A DNA stretch of 64,000 nucleotides from Gammaproteobacteria bacterium LSUCC0057 (GTDB lineage: Bacteria; Pseudomonadota; Gammaproteobacteria; Pseudomonadales; Porticoccaceae). Below, in pieces: positions 63,305 through 64,000 of this stretch. Position 1 is the stretch's first letter. Each line of letters begins with the position of its first letter. The notes below the pieces were generated by a model, which was not told the DNA's origin, made no database searches, and worked only from the letters and a program-made list of their open reading frames with translations. Location: NCBI GenBank assembly GCA_004535795.1, contig SPIA01000001.1, forward strand, positions 333,431-397,430. Direction: 5' to 3'. The position numbers and the translations under genes were made by a program.

Positions 63305-64000
63305 ATGAGCGCCAATCAGTTTTACCCGCTAACTTTGAGTGATGTGCGCGCCGAGACCGACAGCGCGGTCTGTCTGTCGTTTGCGGTACCGGCTGAGCAG
63401 CGCGACACTTTTCGGTTTATTCAGGGCCAGTACCTCACCTTAGAGGCGGAGATCGACGGTGAGAAAGTGCGCCGCTCCTACTCGATCTGCTCGGGTGTCG
63501 ATGACGGCAAGTTGCAGGTGGCGGTCAAACAGATCGATGGTGGGCTGTTCTCCAACTACGCCAACCGCCAGCTCAAGCGCGGCGACACCGTGCAGGTGAT
63601 GCCGCCGCAGGGCAATTTTTATACTCAGCTCGACCCGGCCAACCAAAAGCACTATATGTGTATCTGCGCCGGCAGCGGCATCACGCCGATGTTGTCGATC
63701 ATAAAATCGGTGTTGTCGCGTGAACCGCTCAGCTCGGTGACGCTGCTCTACGGCAACAAAAATTCCGCCACGGTGATGTTCAAAGATGAACTCAACTTTG
63801 TTAAGAACCGCTACATGACCCGGTTTAACTGGGTCAATGTGATGAGCCGCGAGGAGCAGGACGCCGAGGTGTTGTTCGGTCGGCTCGATAACCAAAAGGG
63901 CGGCGAGCTGCAGGCTAAACGGTTAATTGATATCTCTGCCACCGATGAGTTTTTCTTGTGCGGCCCCGAGTCGATGATCTCTGAGGTATCGCGCGGTCTG
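63305..64000 (+). CDS. paaE: Phenylacetyl-CoA epoxidase reductase PaaE, cut by window end
   Basis: Ferredoxin-NADP reductase-type subunit passing electrons to PaaA. The open frame from the ATG at 63305 runs to the last base without a stop (232 codons visible of an expected ~360). It shows the FAD-binding motif RRSYSICSG (about residues 56-64), the NADPH loop CICAGSGITPMLSII, and EFFLCGPESMISEV near the edge. The C-terminal 2Fe-2S plant-type ferredoxin domain lies beyond the window. Confidence 0.95.
   Translation, partial: MSANQFYPLTLSDVRAETDSAVCLSFAVPAEQRDTFRFIQGQYLTLEAEIDGEKVRRSYSICSGVDDGKLQVAVKQIDGGLFSNYANRQLKRGDTVQVMPPQGNFYTQLDPANQKHYMCICAGSGITPMLSIIKSVLSREPLSSVTLLYGNKNSATVMFKDELNFVKNRYMTRFNWVNVMSREEQDAEVLFGRLDNQKGGELQAKRLIDISATDEFFLCGPESMISEVSRGL

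Overview
This 64 kb window is a gene-dense, GC-rich bacterial chromosome segment with no mobile element, rRNA, tRNA or CRISPR array that I can see. The content points to a marine gammaproteobacterium, probably of the Cellvibrionales type. The clues are holD-rimI adjacency, a divergent tesA/ybbAP-like pair, a DUF3094-like gene beside recJ, a BioH-BioC fusion of the kind known from Saccharophagus, three large TonB-dependent receptors and a TPR-sulfotransferase. No intergenic gap exceeds about 225 bases.

Layout. 1-6.2 kb: leuA, holD, rimI, an opposing acyl-CoA ligase, then a small membrane protein, NfeD and an SPFH/stomatin protein, ending in a clear terminator. 6.3-13.6 kb: TonB receptor, TPR-sulfotransferase translationally coupled to a BCCT transporter, convergent MarR regulator. 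13.6-20.2 kb: biotin operon bioB-bioF-bioHC-bioD behind a BirA-type operator, running into a small membrane protein and recJ. 20.2-29.6 kb: lysophospholipase/arylesterase, a YbbA/YbbP-like ABC system, a histidine-kinase-like protein that has lost its catalytic residues, a Cys-rich-N-terminus permease and secD-secF. 29.6-34.9 kb: beta-alanine catabolism (LysR regulator, omega-amino-acid transaminase, CoA-acylating semialdehyde dehydrogenase), a LuxR regulator and an unknown protein. 35-42 kb: glutaryl-CoA dehydrogenase, a putrescine-type transaminase divergent from a gamma-glutamyl-GABA hydrolase, a second TonB receptor and a glutathione transferase.

42-64 kb is the most striking part. A minus-strand block carries phenylacetate-CoA ligase, a TonB receptor, a penicillin-acylase-family lipoprotein and an AraC regulator. 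It continues into a seven-gene cluster: aldehyde dehydrogenase, heavy chain, MauE-like, MauD-like, tryptophan-tryptophylquinone light chain and two cytochromes c, i.e. an aromatic amine dehydrogenase system. Facing the other way is the phenylacetyl-CoA pathway: paaZ, paaG, paaI, paaJ and paaABCDE (paaE cut by the window edge), with paaY on the opposite strand.

Read together, the right third can plausibly take 2-phenylethylamine-like amines, perhaps released from amides by the acylase, to the aldehyde in the periplasm. The route would then pass through phenylacetate and phenylacetyl-CoA, then ring epoxidation, oxepin formation and cleavage toward beta-oxidation. paaF, paaH and a dedicated paa regulator are not in the window. 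The beta-alanine, polyamine and glutaryl-CoA genes to the left extend a general theme of amine and amino-acid-derived carbon use.
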